From an uncultured Lachnospiraceae bacterium (lineage in GTDB: Bacteria > Bacillota > Clostridia > Lachnospirales > Lachnospiraceae): a DNA stretch of 36,120 nt. Of this stretch, positions 24,328-33,273 are shown one piece after another. The first letter of the stretch is position 1. Each line of letters begins with the position of its first letter. The translations under genes were made by a program, and so were the position numbers. The notes under the pieces were generated by a model. It was not told the origin of the DNA, searched no databases, and saw only the letters and a program-made list of their open reading frames with translations. Location of the stretch: contig CAJOGB010000003.1 in assembly GCA_905233835.1 (NCBI GenBank), positions 1 to 36,120 of the forward strand, read 5' to 3'.

Positions 24328-26196
24328 ATGGGTGAAAAAGAAGAAATGGAGGCTCTTCGTCGGGAGAACGAAAAGCTGAAAGAAGAAAATGCGGCACTTC
24401 ACGAACGATTAAAAAGTGGTGAAGAACAGAAACGAATTTTTACACAGCGTTTGAACCACGGAATTCGAACGCCTTTAAACGCGTCTATCGGTCTTACGAA
24501 TCTGATTCTTCAAAAGAAGGTTCGAGAAGACGAATTGGAAAACTGTATACGAAGGATTGAAAAATCCGGAAACGAGATAAAAAAAGTTTTAAACGATCTT
24601 TGGGATTATTCGTTTTTGACCAATGAGAAAGTTCGCCTGGAGGAACGCGAGTACAGTATGGCGGAACTCTTAAGCGAAGTGGATGCACAGCTTCGGGTTC
24701 GCACCGGAGGAAAAGAAATACGCGAACATTTGGAACTGGATCCGGACATGCCCAGCGTTTTGTACGGAGATGCCACCCGCTTAAAGCAGATTCTTATGGG
24801 TGTGGTGGAAAATGCCATTCGTTTTACCAAAGAGGGAAGTATCTTTTTAAAGATTCGTGTAGATCTTTTGGATAACAGTGATACGGCCAATCTTTTCTTT
24901 TCCATTCGGGATACCGGATTGGGATTCAGTGAAGAGCAGGTAAATAAAATGTTCGAACCCTTCGGTGGAAAAGAAATTATTGATGAGGATTTGGACGAAT
25001 TGGAAACCGGATTTGAACTTCCCATTGTTCGTCGATTGATTGAAATCATGAACGGCGGAATTCAGGTTTCCAGTGAAAAAGGAAAAGGCACGGAGATATT
25101 ATTTGTGATACCTCAGAAAGTAGTTGATAAAAGTCCCATTGATTTTTCGGAAGACGTTATTGACGATTTCCATTTTGTGGCACCGAACGCAAAGGTTTTA
25201 ATCGTTGATGATAACGAAATAAATCTTACGGTGGCAAAGGGCCATCTTCTTCCCCTTCAGATGCAAATCGACTTGGCAGCAAACGGGGAAGAAGCCATCG
25301 AAAAAGTAAAACAAAATCCCTATCATTTAATCTTTATGGATTATATGATGCCGGGATTAAATGGTTTGGAAACCGTGAAAAAAATCCGTGAGGAAGATGG
25401 TGGGAAATACAAAGATATTCCAATGATTGCTTTAAGCGCCAATGTCATTGAAGAGACAAAAAAAATCTTCAAGGCAGAGGGCATGAACGATTATTTGGAA
25501 AAGCCCATTAAGCCAAATGATATTATTTCCATGACAAAGAAATGGCTGCCGAAGGATCTGCTTCAAAAGACGGAGGAAGCCACCTTTGAAATCAAAGTGG
25601 AACAGAACCTTCCGAAGATTGAAGGAATCAATCCCGAAGAAGGTGTGAAGTATTCTGGATCAAAGAAGCGTTGGCTTGAGATGCTTTCCGATTTCTATCA
25701 TATTATCGATTTTAAAAAGAAGAAAATCGAAGATGATATGGCTGCGGAAGATTACGCTTCCTATACCGTGGAAGTGCATGCTTTAAAAAATACGGCGCGT
25801 TTGATCGGCGCCATGGAGCTTTCTACAGAGTTTTACGAACTGGAACAGTTGGGAGACGAAAAAAATGTGGATAAGATCCGAGAAAAAACTCCCGGTGTAC
25901 TGAACCATTTTGAAAGCTATAAACCGATTTTAAAACCATATGCTTTTTCAAGTGAGGAGAAGGAAAGGAATGTGGTTTCCAACGATGAAATCATCGCTGT
26001 TTTAAAGGAAATCCGAGATGCCATCGACGGGTTTGATTTAGACGGTGCGGACGAAGGTATGGAGAAGTTAAATACTTACGAAGTGCCAAAGCAGTACAAG
26101 GATCGCATGAAGAAACTTCGTGCATTGGTGGCGGATGTTGCTATGGAGGATGTCATCAGTGAAACAACAGCACTGATTGACGAACTTAGCAAATAA
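24328..26196 (+). CDS. Cytosolic hybrid histidine kinase with receiver and HPt domains
   Basis: The 622-residue protein has no membrane helix. Order: coiled coil (1-36), HisKA (His44 in NHGIRTPLNA), HATPase (N box ENAIRF near 161, G1 DTGLGF 195-200), REC (287-408, with Asp338 in FMDYMMP and Lys392) and HPt (His484 in EVHALKNTARLIGA). All four phosphorelay positions are present. Oddities are Gly instead of the acidic residue after His44 and a G2 box reading TGFELPI instead of GLGLxI, so ATP-lid function may be altered. Start choice: GGGGGAG lies 5 nt before ATG 24328, and the promoter leaves the ATG at 24292 outside the message. No DNA-binding regulator is nearby. Confidence 0.85.
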   Translation: MGEKEEMEALRRENEKLKEENAALHERLKSGEEQKRIFTQRLNHGIRTPLNASIGLTNLILQKKVREDELENCIRRIEKSGNEIKKVLNDLWDYSFLTNEKVRLEEREYSMAELLSEVDAQLRVRTGGKEIREHLELDPDMPSVLYGDATRLKQILMGVVENAIRFTKEGSIFLKIRVDLLDNSDTANLFFSIRDTGLGFSEEQVNKMFEPFGGKEIIDEDLDELETGFELPIVRRLIEIMNGGIQVSSEKGKGTEILFVIPQKVVDKSPIDFSEDVIDDFHFVAPNAKVLIVDDNEINLTVAKGHLLPLQMQIDLAANGEEAIEKVKQNPYHLIFMDYMMPGLNGLETVKKIREEDGGKYKDIPMIALSANVIEETKKIFKAEGMNDYLEKPIKPNDIISMTKKWLPKDLLQKTEEATFEIKVEQNLPKIEGINPEEGVKYSGSKKRWLEMLSDFYHIIDFKKKKIEDDMAAEDYASYTVEVHALKNTARLIGAMELSTEFYELEQLGDEKNVDKIREKTPGVLNHFESYKPILKPYAFSSEEKERNVVSNDEIIAVLKEIRDAIDGFDLDGADEGMEKLNTYEVPKQYKDRMKKLRALVADVAMEDVISETTALIDELSK

Positions 26197-26206
26197 GGGG
26201 AATGAT

Positions 26207-26968
26207 ATGAGACGTGACAATATTTTGTTTGTGACCGAGGGTAAGAATTACCTAAACGAATCCATTATCGATAATTTAAGTGATAAAGGATTTAAAGTAA
26301 TTCAGTGCGCCGCTGAAAAAGAAGAATTGGAATCGGCGACTCAGCATTCGGTGGTTGGTATGCTTTTGTTTGTGGATGACAGGGTCCTAAAAGCAGCCAA
26401 CAAACTGGAGTGTGTCAAAGAGTGCGTGCTTCGTGAGGACATTCCGATTTTCCTTTTGGGCCAAAAAGAAGATATCGATCGAGCCATGACGGTACTGCCA
26501 CCCCATACGGTGCGGGAATCCTATATCCGTCCCATTGATATTAAGGATGTGGCCATTAATATCCGTATGGATGTGGATCGGCTTTCTTATGAAGAAAGAC
26601 AAAGTATTTTGGTGGTGGATGATTCCGGTGCTTACCTTAGAAGTGTACGAGAGTGGCTGGGAGATAAATACCAGGTGGTACTTGCAAACTCCGGAGCTAT
26701 GGCCATTAAATCCATGACGCTTAAAAAACCGGATTTGGTTTTGTTGGATTATGAAATGCCTATCGTGGACGGAAAACAGGTACTTGAAATGATTCGTTCC
26801 GAGACAGAATTTTCGGATGTACCGGTCATCTTTTTAACCGGTAAAAATGATAAAAAAAGTATCATGGGGGTTATGTCTTTAAAGCCCAACGGATACTTAT
26901 TAAAAACCATGGATCCCATTGAAATCATTCGGGCCGTGGACGAATTTTTCTCAACATATAAGGGGTAG
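26207..26968 (+). CDS. Double receiver protein (pseudo-REC plus REC)
   Basis: The 253-residue protein has a first receiver-like domain (about 5-120) lacking the Asp pocket, and a canonical receiver (about 133-250) with Asp138-Asp139, phospho-acceptor Asp181 (LLDYEMP), Thr211 and Lys233. There is no output domain. It is probably the phosphoacceptor partner of the hybrid kinase just upstream, acting by protein contact. Start choice: AAGGGG 8 nt before ATG 26207; an earlier in-frame start would lie inside the kinase gene. Confidence 0.82.
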   Translation: MRRDNILFVTEGKNYLNESIIDNLSDKGFKVIQCAAEKEELESATQHSVVGMLLFVDDRVLKAANKLECVKECVLREDIPIFLLGQKEDIDRAMTVLPPHTVRESYIRPIDIKDVAINIRMDVDRLSYEERQSILVVDDSGAYLRSVREWLGDKYQVVLANSGAMAIKSMTLKKPDLVLLDYEMPIVDGKQVLEMIRSETEFSDVPVIFLTGKNDKKSIMGVMSLKPNGYLLKTMDPIEIIRAVDEFFSTYKG

Positions 26969-26970
26969 AA

Positions 26971-27858
26971 ATGAACGGACTTGAAAACAAAGAAGTAAAC
27001 AGTATTGTGGAACAGATTTTAAAAGACTATGAGATGGGCAAGGATATCGACACCATGAAGGTGTACGATCAGCCGGATCGCATGGCCATTAAAGAAATTG
27101 TTAATAAATTGATTCGAATCGTATATCCCGGTTACTATCGGGATAAGGTTTATAAAAGTTATAACCTCCAAGGAAACTTAACGGTTTTAATCGAGGATGT
27201 GCTTTATAACTTAAGTAAGCAGATTACCACGGTTTTAAAATACGATTGCAAGTGTGAGCCGGATGAGAAAAAGTTTGAGGAACAGGCTCATAACATTTCT
27301 TTGGAGTTTTGCTCTCGTATTCCAAAAATCAGAGAATATGTGGAGACGGATTTGGAGGCCACCTATGAGGGAGATCCGGCAGCTTACAGTAAGGATGAAA
27401 TCATTCTTAGCTACCCGGGACTTTTGGCCACCACGGTTTATCGTTTGGCACATGAACTTTTTACATTGGATGTTCCATTGATTCCTCGTATGATGACGGA
27501 GTATGCGCATTCAAAAACAGGAATTGATATTCATCCGGGAGCCACCATCGGAAAGTATTTCTTTATCGATCACGGTACCGGAGTGGTTATCGGTTATTCC
27601 ACCATTATCGGGGAACACGTTAAGGTGTATCAGGGAGTTACATTGGGAGCACTTTCTACCAGCGGAGGCCAAGCGCTTCATGGGGTACGAAGACATCCTA
27701 CCATTGAGGATAATGTCACCATCTACTCCGGTGCATCTATTCTGGGGGCAGATACGGTTGTCGGTGAGGGATCGGTAATCGGATCGAACGCATTTATTAC
27801 AGAGTCACTTCCTGCGGGAACCCGGGTAACAATTAAAAATGATCAGAGAAAAGTATAA
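26971..27858 (+). CDS. cysE: Serine O-acetyltransferase (EpsC/CysE type)
   Basis: The 295-residue enzyme makes O-acetylserine from serine and acetyl-CoA, the first step of cysteine synthesis. It has a helical N-terminal half (1-180) and a left-handed beta-helix with hexapeptide repeats (185-290). DIHPGATIG and the catalytic IDHGTG (Asp200-His201) are intact, as is VKVYQGVTLGALS. It is longer at the N-terminus than E. coli CysE, like the EpsC form of Gram-positive and gut bacteria. AAGGGG lies 5 nt before the ATG. It lies 2 nt after the receiver gene, with no cysK nearby. The next gene overlaps it by 20 nt. Confidence 0.9.
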   Translation: MNGLENKEVNSIVEQILKDYEMGKDIDTMKVYDQPDRMAIKEIVNKLIRIVYPGYYRDKVYKSYNLQGNLTVLIEDVLYNLSKQITTVLKYDCKCEPDEKKFEEQAHNISLEFCSRIPKIREYVETDLEATYEGDPAAYSKDEIILSYPGLLATTVYRLAHELFTLDVPLIPRMMTEYAHSKTGIDIHPGATIGKYFFIDHGTGVVIGYSTIIGEHVKVYQGVTLGALSTSGGQALHGVRRHPTIEDNVTIYSGASILGADTVVGEGSVIGSNAFITESLPAGTRVTIKNDQRKV

Positions 27859-28744
27859 GAAAAAGCTTACAGATATATTAAAAAAGATTTCCGTCATATC
27901 GGCACTTCCGGCGCTTCTTATTGCAACGGCAGCAGTGCTTTTGCTACCGATTGTGATTATGACTTTTGCGTGGGATGTTACCCACATGTTGGCGATTTTA
28001 TATATCTTTTACGGTATATTGGTTATCGTGGTCAATCGATGGGAAGTCTGGGCAAAATTAAAAGAAATCGGTCACGCCATTCCGCTGATCGATCATATGA
28101 TGCGCGAAAAGAATTTTCGGTTTCGTGTTTTTTTGTACTGGAGTACGTTTATCAGTTTCTTAATGCTGGTATTCTACATCTGGGCAGGTTGGGCATACGG
28201 ATCCTTTTGGTTTTTTGCATTGGCAGGATATAACTTTGTGGTAATGGCCATTCGCATGATTATGTCTCGAAGAGATTTTTATTATAAGCGGAAGGGTTAT
28301 TCGGGAGAACGCTTGTATCGTCGTCAGATGCATACCTATCGATGGGTGGGTGCTTCCATTCTGTTTTTAAATATTTTTATCGGCGGTATGGCCCTTCTTA
28401 TGACTTTTGAAAATCAGTATTTCCCATACCATCCGGCACTTATTATGAGTATCGCATTATTTGCGATTTATCGATTCATTACCGGTTTTATCAACGCAAA
28501 GAAGTTCCAGGATAATAAGAATAAAATTTTTTCTGCCGCAAAGATTTTGGATATGATCATCGGAATCATGGCTATGTATACCTTGCAGACCACACTGTTA
28601 TCTCTTTTGCCGGATGACCACATGGGTCGATTCTATGCGAATTTGATCGTGGGTGTTTTGGTATTTACCTATTCACTGGTCATTGGAGTTCGAATGATTG
28701 TGCATGCGACTTGTGAATTGGTCGCCATAGAAAAAAATAAATGA
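27839..28744 (+). CDS. Integral membrane protein of unknown function
   Basis: I do not recognise this 301-residue protein. It has a basic N-terminus (IREKYKKKLTDILKK) and about eight membrane helices (18-42, 47-66, 97-117, 120-142, 167-189, 199-219, 233-256 and 265-288). A basic cytoplasmic loop lies between helices 4 and 5 (SRRDFYYKRKGYSGERLYRRQ). No catalytic motif is evident. The start lies inside the end of cysE with no clear binding site, so translation is probably coupled. Its stop overlaps the next start (ATGA). Confidence 0.75.
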   Translation: MIREKYKKKLTDILKKISVISALPALLIATAAVLLLPIVIMTFAWDVTHMLAILYIFYGILVIVVNRWEVWAKLKEIGHAIPLIDHMMREKNFRFRVFLYWSTFISFLMLVFYIWAGWAYGSFWFFALAGYNFVVMAIRMIMSRRDFYYKRKGYSGERLYRRQMHTYRWVGASILFLNIFIGGMALLMTFENQYFPYHPALIMSIALFAIYRFITGFINAKKFQDNKNKIFSAAKILDMIIGIMAMYTLQTTLLSLLPDDHMGRFYANLIVGVLVFTYSLVIGVRMIVHATCELVAIEKNK

Positions 28745-29535
28745 GTTATTTAGACGAGCATTATAATAAATTTTTCGAAGAAAAGCGTTTGGATTCCCGT
28801 CACGGACAGGTGGAGTATCGACTGACCGCAAAGCGAATTAAAGACGTTTTAAATGAGATTGAAAAAACGGGACGTAAAAAAAACGAGATAAGGGTCGCGG
28901 ACATCGGAGCCGGCACCGGTCGCTATGCCATTTTTTTGTTTGAAGAAGGATATGATGTAACGGCGGTGGAATTGGTGCAGCACAATCTTGGCATTATGAA
29001 GCAAAAATGCCCAAGTTTAAACTGCTATAAAGGAAACGCACTGAAACTGAAACGAATCCCGGATGAAAGCTGTGATGTGGTGCTGCTTCTCGGTCCCATG
29101 TATCATTTGTTTTCCTACGAGGATAAGTTAAAGGCCCTTTCGGAAGCAAAGCGGATTTGTAAATGTGGCGGAAGAATCTTTGTGGCCTACTTAATGAATG
29201 AGTACGGAATCATAACGTATGGGTTTAAAGAGAAGCATATTTTGGAAGTAAAAAGCGAAGGCCGTTTGACCGACGACTATCAGTGTGTTTCCAAAGAAGA
29301 GCATTTGTATGATTATGTTCGCATCGAAACCATTGATGCGTTAAAGAATGACGCTTCTTTGAAACGCGAGGTTTTATTTACACCGGACGGACCGGCAAAT
29401 TATATGCGCCCCTTTTTAAATCAATTAAGCGAAGAAGAGTTTGAAGAGTTTGTTTCCTATGTGGAAAGTATAAGTACACGCAGTGATTTAATGGGTGCGG
29501 CGGCACATACGGTGGATGTGCTTATAAAGGAATGA
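28741..29535 (+). CDS. Class I SAM-dependent methyltransferase
   Basis: The 264-residue protein has motif I, VADIGAGTGRYA (52-63), the acidic end of strand 2 (VTAVELV), the strand-4 region DVVLLLGPMYHL and the post-motif CGGRIFVAYL, a Rossmann-fold methyltransferase. Similarity to small-molecule methyltransferases is general and the substrate is unknown. It overlaps the membrane-protein gene by 4 nt. Confidence 0.85.
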   Translation: MSYLDEHYNKFFEEKRLDSRHGQVEYRLTAKRIKDVLNEIEKTGRKKNEIRVADIGAGTGRYAIFLFEEGYDVTAVELVQHNLGIMKQKCPSLNCYKGNALKLKRIPDESCDVVLLLGPMYHLFSYEDKLKALSEAKRICKCGGRIFVAYLMNEYGIITYGFKEKHILEVKSEGRLTDDYQCVSKEEHLYDYVRIETIDALKNDASLKREVLFTPDGPANYMRPFLNQLSEEEFEEFVSYVESISTRSDLMGAAAHTVDVLIKE

Positions 29536-29544
29536 GGTTTTTAT

Positions 29545-30192
29545 ATGACGCAAAAAGAGCGAATGGAAGCGGGGATTGTTTACGATCCCGCAGATCCGGA
29601 GATTGAACGGGAACAGGGTGCATGCTTGGAAAAGTTGTACGACTTTAATGTCACCAGACCTTCCGAAATGGAGAAACGGCAGGAGCTTTTAAAGCAGATG
29701 TTTGGAAGTATCGGAAGAGGGTGCTATATCGAGCAACCCTTTCATGCGAACTGGGGTGGAAAGCATTGCCACTTTGGCGAGTTGGTGTATGCGAATTTTA
29801 ATTTGACTTTGGTGGATGACGGAAACATCTACGTGGGAGATAAAACCATGTTTGGTCCCAACGTTTGCGTAGCCACGGCCAATCATCCCATTAATGTGGA
29901 ACTTCGTGAAAAGATGCTTCAGTACAATAAAGATGTGCATATCGGAAAGTGCGTTTGGATTGGAGCAAACAGTGTGATTTGTCCGGGAGTAACCATCGGA
30001 GATAATACGGTTATCGGAGCGGGAAGTGTGGTGACAAAAGACATCCCCGCAAATGTGGTGGCCGCAGGTGTGCCATGTAAAGTGATTCGAGAAATCGGTG
30101 CGCGGGATGATGAGTTTTTCTATAAAGATGAAAAACTGGACTGGGAAAATTTAAAAGATATGGTGCCGCAGTTTGGGCATGTAAAGGAATAG
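29545..30192 (+). CDS. Maltose/galactoside-type sugar O-acetyltransferase
   Basis: The 215-residue protein has the N-terminal MAC domain (ERMEAGIVYDPADPEI) followed by left-handed beta-helix hexapeptide repeats. Catalytic His114 is in ATANHPI, matching the LacA histidine. WIGANSVICPGVTIGDNTVIGAGS-type repeats complete the fold. It acetylates a sugar hydroxyl from acetyl-CoA; the physiological substrate is usually unknown. It is the second hexapeptide acetyltransferase of this operon. AATGAGG lies about 7 nt before the ATG. Confidence 0.88.
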   Translation: MTQKERMEAGIVYDPADPEIEREQGACLEKLYDFNVTRPSEMEKRQELLKQMFGSIGRGCYIEQPFHANWGGKHCHFGELVYANFNLTLVDDGNIYVGDKTMFGPNVCVATANHPINVELREKMLQYNKDVHIGKCVWIGANSVICPGVTIGDNTVIGAGSVVTKDIPANVVAAGVPCKVIREIGARDDEFFYKDEKLDWENLKDMVPQFGHVKE

Positions 30193-30216
30193 AATAACGT
30201 TTCGCATGGGGAGAAT

Positions 30217-31116
30217 ATGGACGTTAACGGAAGTGATTATGAAAAAAATATTTTAAAGGCGATATTTGCCACAGACGGAATTAAGTTTTTCGTAAAAGAC
30301 AAAGACCGAAAATTTGTGGATGCAAATCAGGCGTTTTTGGATTTTTACGGATTTGAATCCGTGGCGGTTATTCGCGGACGCACGGATGAGGATATGGGCT
30401 GGCATGTGGATCCGGTTCCCTTCAAGCAGGACGAACTTCGTGTCATTGAAAACGGAGAAAAGATTGATGGGGCGGAAGGAAACTGTATTATCCGCGGAGA
30501 GATTCGAAATATCCGTGCCTTTAAGATGCCGATTTATGACGATGATGAAAACATCATCGGCTTGGTGGGATATTTTTATGACATTACTGAAGAGGTTCGG
30601 GAAAAGGAGCATACGGAAAAACGAATACGCCGAGATAAATTAACCGGTCTTTTAAACAAGGACGGTTTGGTAGAACAGTTAACGGTGTATGAAGGCGGAT
30701 ATAGACTTCGAGGAATTAACTTCTGCTGTATTTATTTAAATATCGATAATTTCAGAGACATCATGACACAGTATGGCGAAGAGTTTGCGAATGATCTTTT
30801 GATTAACATCGCAGAGTGCTTTTCCCTTACCCTTTCCACCGGCGGTGTCATGGCTCGTATGTATAAAGATAATTTTGTGATTTTGCATCAGATAACCAGA
30901 GAAGATCAGGTGGATATTTTGATCTCCCGACTTCGACTGGCATTAAATAAGGTAAAGGTTTTATCGGAGAATCAACTGAAGCCAGGAATCTCCGTGGGTG
31001 CTGCTTTAATATCCGAAGCGGAAGACGGAGAGCATTTAATTAACTTGGCGGAAGCGAGAATGTTAGAGGATAAAAACCGAAGAAAAGATAACGGTATTCA
31101 TGCCGGAATGAGCTAG
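30217..31116 (+). CDS. PAS domain protein with degenerate GGDEF domain
   Basis: The 299-residue protein has an N-terminal PAS domain (about 12-128: FFVKDKDRKFVDANQAF...GYFYDITEE) and a diguanylate-cyclase fold (about 139-290) introduced by RDKLTGLLNKDGL. The signature loop is YKDNF (216-220) instead of GGDEF, so cyclase activity is not expected, and no RxxD inhibitory site is evident. It may bind GTP or a partner. GGGGAG stands before the ATG. Confidence 0.85.
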   Translation: MDVNGSDYEKNILKAIFATDGIKFFVKDKDRKFVDANQAFLDFYGFESVAVIRGRTDEDMGWHVDPVPFKQDELRVIENGEKIDGAEGNCIIRGEIRNIRAFKMPIYDDDENIIGLVGYFYDITEEVREKEHTEKRIRRDKLTGLLNKDGLVEQLTVYEGGYRLRGINFCCIYLNIDNFRDIMTQYGEEFANDLLINIAECFSLTLSTGGVMARMYKDNFVILHQITREDQVDILISRLRLALNKVKVLSENQLKPGISVGAALISEAEDGEHLINLAEARMLEDKNRRKDNGIHAGMS

Positions 31117-31132
31117 AAAGGGGATTTATGTA

Positions 31133-32287
31133 ATGGAAGTTTCAAAGAACATTTTATATGTGGGAGTGGATGATACATCCATCGATTTATTTGAGAGTCA
31201 GTATCCTATGGAAGAAGAGGTGGGCATCTCATATAACTCTTATGTAATTTTGGATGAGAAGATTGCCGTTATGGATGCGGTGGATAAACGAGGAGAAGCA
31301 GAGTGGTTTGCAAATCTAAAGAAAGCACTTTCCGGAAAGACTCCGGATTATTTGGTAGTGCAGCATTTGGAACCGGATCATTCCGGCTGCGTACAGAAAT
31401 TTGTGGAGAAGTATCCTTCCGTACAGGTGGTTTGCTCAGCAAAAGCAAAACCCATGCTTCCACAGTTTTTTGACTTTGATATGACAAATGTTCTTGGTGT
31501 GGCAGAAGGTGATATCTTGGAACTGGGAAGTCATACCCTTCACTTTGTAATGGCACCCATGGTTCACTGGCCGGAGGTTATGGTGTCTTATGAGTCTTCG
31601 GAAAAAGTATTATTTTCCGCTGACGGATTCGGAACCTTTGGAGCTATCAAGAATAACGTTCCTTGGGAGCAGGAAGCCAGCCATTATTTCTTAAATATTG
31701 TGGGTAAGTACGGCGCAAGTGTACAGGCGTTGTTGAAAAAAGCAGCTACGTTGGAAATCGAAAAGATTTGTCCGTTACACGGACCGGTGTTATCCGGAGA
31801 TTTAAGTCCCTATTTAGAGAAGTATCAGATTTGGTCTTCCTATGAACCGGAGATTGACGGGATTTTGGTTTGCCATGCTTCCGCACACGGAAATACGAAA
31901 AAGGCAGCAGAAGATTTTGCGGAGGAATTAAAGGCAGCAGGAGCCAAAGTAAAAGTGTTGGATCTTTGCAGAGAAGATGTTTCCGAAGCGGTTGAAAAAT
32001 GCTTCCAGTATAAAAAGATTGTACTTGCGGCCATTACCTATGACGGAAATTTATTCCCTGCGATGCAGGATTTGATTTATCATCTTTCCATTAAAAATTT
32101 CCAGAACCGCACCATCGGTTTGATTGAAAACGGTTCTTGGGCACCGGTATCCGGAAAGAAGATGCGTGAGCAGTTGGAAACTATGAAGGACGTGACCGTC
32201 TTGGAAGAGCAGGTAACTTTAAAGACCAAGGCTCACGAAGAAAACAAGGCGCAGTTTGAAGCGTTAAAGAAAGCACTTTTGGCATAA
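31133..32287 (+). CDS. Flavodiiron protein (FprA family A-type flavoprotein)
   Basis: The 384-residue enzyme reduces O2 to water and/or NO to N2O in anaerobes. The beta-lactamase-fold half has the diiron ligands His78-x-Glu80-x-Asp82-His83, His145, Asp164 and His216. The C-terminal flavodoxin half (from about 243) starts ILVCHASAHGNTKKAA, the FMN loop. All ligands are intact. There is no rubredoxin domain, so an external electron donor is needed. AAAGGGGAT precedes the ATG; an ATG 5 nt upstream is closed at once by TAA. Confidence 0.93.
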   Translation: MEVSKNILYVGVDDTSIDLFESQYPMEEEVGISYNSYVILDEKIAVMDAVDKRGEAEWFANLKKALSGKTPDYLVVQHLEPDHSGCVQKFVEKYPSVQVVCSAKAKPMLPQFFDFDMTNVLGVAEGDILELGSHTLHFVMAPMVHWPEVMVSYESSEKVLFSADGFGTFGAIKNNVPWEQEASHYFLNIVGKYGASVQALLKKAATLEIEKICPLHGPVLSGDLSPYLEKYQIWSSYEPEIDGILVCHASAHGNTKKAAEDFAEELKAAGAKVKVLDLCREDVSEAVEKCFQYKKIVLAAITYDGNLFPAMQDLIYHLSIKNFQNRTIGLIENGSWAPVSGKKMREQLETMKDVTVLEEQVTLKTKAHEENKAQFEALKKALLA

Positions 32288-33064
32288 ATGGGAAATAAAA
32301 ACTTTCGACTGAAAATCTCATACGACGGAACCAGATACTTGGGTTGGGAACATCAACCCGGAAAAGATACCATCCAAGGAAAAATCGAGATGGTGTTGGC
32401 TCGCATGATTGGGTTGGAGCCGAACCAGGAGGAGTTCTTCGGAGATAACCCGCCGGTGGATGTGATTGCTTCGGGACGAACCGATGCGGGAGTGCACGCA
32501 AAAGCCCAGGTGGCAAATGCAGTTTTGGATACCAATCTTTCTGCGGAAGAAATTCGGGATTATTTAAATACTTATCTTCCGGATGATATCGCGGTTACCG
32601 ATGTAAAAGAAGTTTCCGATCGATTCCATGCCAGATACAATGCGGTTGGAAAAACCTATCAGTACACTTGCTTTGAAGGACCGGTAAAGCCGGTGTTTAA
32701 TCGAAAGTACTACACTTATTTGGATTCGCCTGTGGATGTGGATGCCATGCAAAAGGCAGCAGAGTATCTCGTCGGTGAACATGACTTTAAATCCTTTTGC
32801 GGAAACAGCCACATGAAAAAATCCACTGTTCGTGTGGTGGATAAAATCGAAATCAAACGAAGCAAAGGATATATTTATTTTACCTTTCACGGCACCGGTT
32901 TTTTACAAAACATGGTGCGAATCTTAGTGGGCACACTTTTGGAAGTGGGTGCCGGTCGAATGTCACCATCGGACATGCCCGGTATCTTAGAGGCCAAAGA
33001 TCGAAAAGTTGCGGGTCCCACCGCCCCCGCCAAAGGACTTTGTTTGGTGAAGGTGGATTATTGA
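32288..33064 (+). CDS. truA: tRNA pseudouridine(38-40) synthase TruA
   Basis: The 258-residue enzyme isomerises uridines 38-40 in the tRNA anticodon arm. Catalytic Asp66 lies in SGRTDAGVHA, followed by RFHARYNAVGKTYQY and the FLQNMVRILVGTLLEVG motif. Normal length. The ATG follows directly on the flavodiiron stop, and the gene closes the operon before a strong terminator. Confidence 0.95.
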   Translation: MGNKNFRLKISYDGTRYLGWEHQPGKDTIQGKIEMVLARMIGLEPNQEEFFGDNPPVDVIASGRTDAGVHAKAQVANAVLDTNLSAEEIRDYLNTYLPDDIAVTDVKEVSDRFHARYNAVGKTYQYTCFEGPVKPVFNRKYYTYLDSPVDVDAMQKAAEYLVGEHDFKSFCGNSHMKKSTVRVVDKIEIKRSKGYIYFTFHGTGFLQNMVRILVGTLLEVGAGRMSPSDMPGILEAKDRKVAGPTAPAKGLCLVKVDY

Positions 33065-33081
33065 TTATAAGTTTTATAGAG

Positions 33082-33109
33082 ACAGCGAAGGAGACTTCGC
33101 TGTTTTTTT
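33082..33109 (+). terminator. Terminator of the phosphorelay-truA operon
   Basis: ACAGCGAAG (33082-33090) and CTTCGCTGT (33095-33103) form a 9-bp stem with a GAGA tetraloop, followed by a T7 tract (the stem's last T plus six more). Confidence 0.92.
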
Positions 33110-33148
33110 ATTCTGAAACGTTTTTTATGCAATTCGCACAAAAACGAA

Positions 33149-33244
33149 TTTGACGTTTTGTGAATGATTTTGAGCGAAAATGTTTGAACTTGACGGAAAC
33201 AGATGATAAACTGAAGATAGTTGAAGGAATTTGACTGACTTTGA
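33149..33244 (+). promoter_or_regulatory. Fructose operon leader with repeated TTTGA motifs
   Basis: TTTGA occurs at 33149, 33169, 33183, 33230 and 33240, and TTGACG at 33150 and 33190. Two of the spacings are about one or two helical turns. A weak promoter (TTGAAC 33184, TAAACT 33207) may lie inside. The repeats could be operators for the DeoR-type repressor encoded next. Confidence 0.35.
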
Positions 33245-33273
33245 ATGAAACTAGAGGAGAGAAGGGATTAAAA

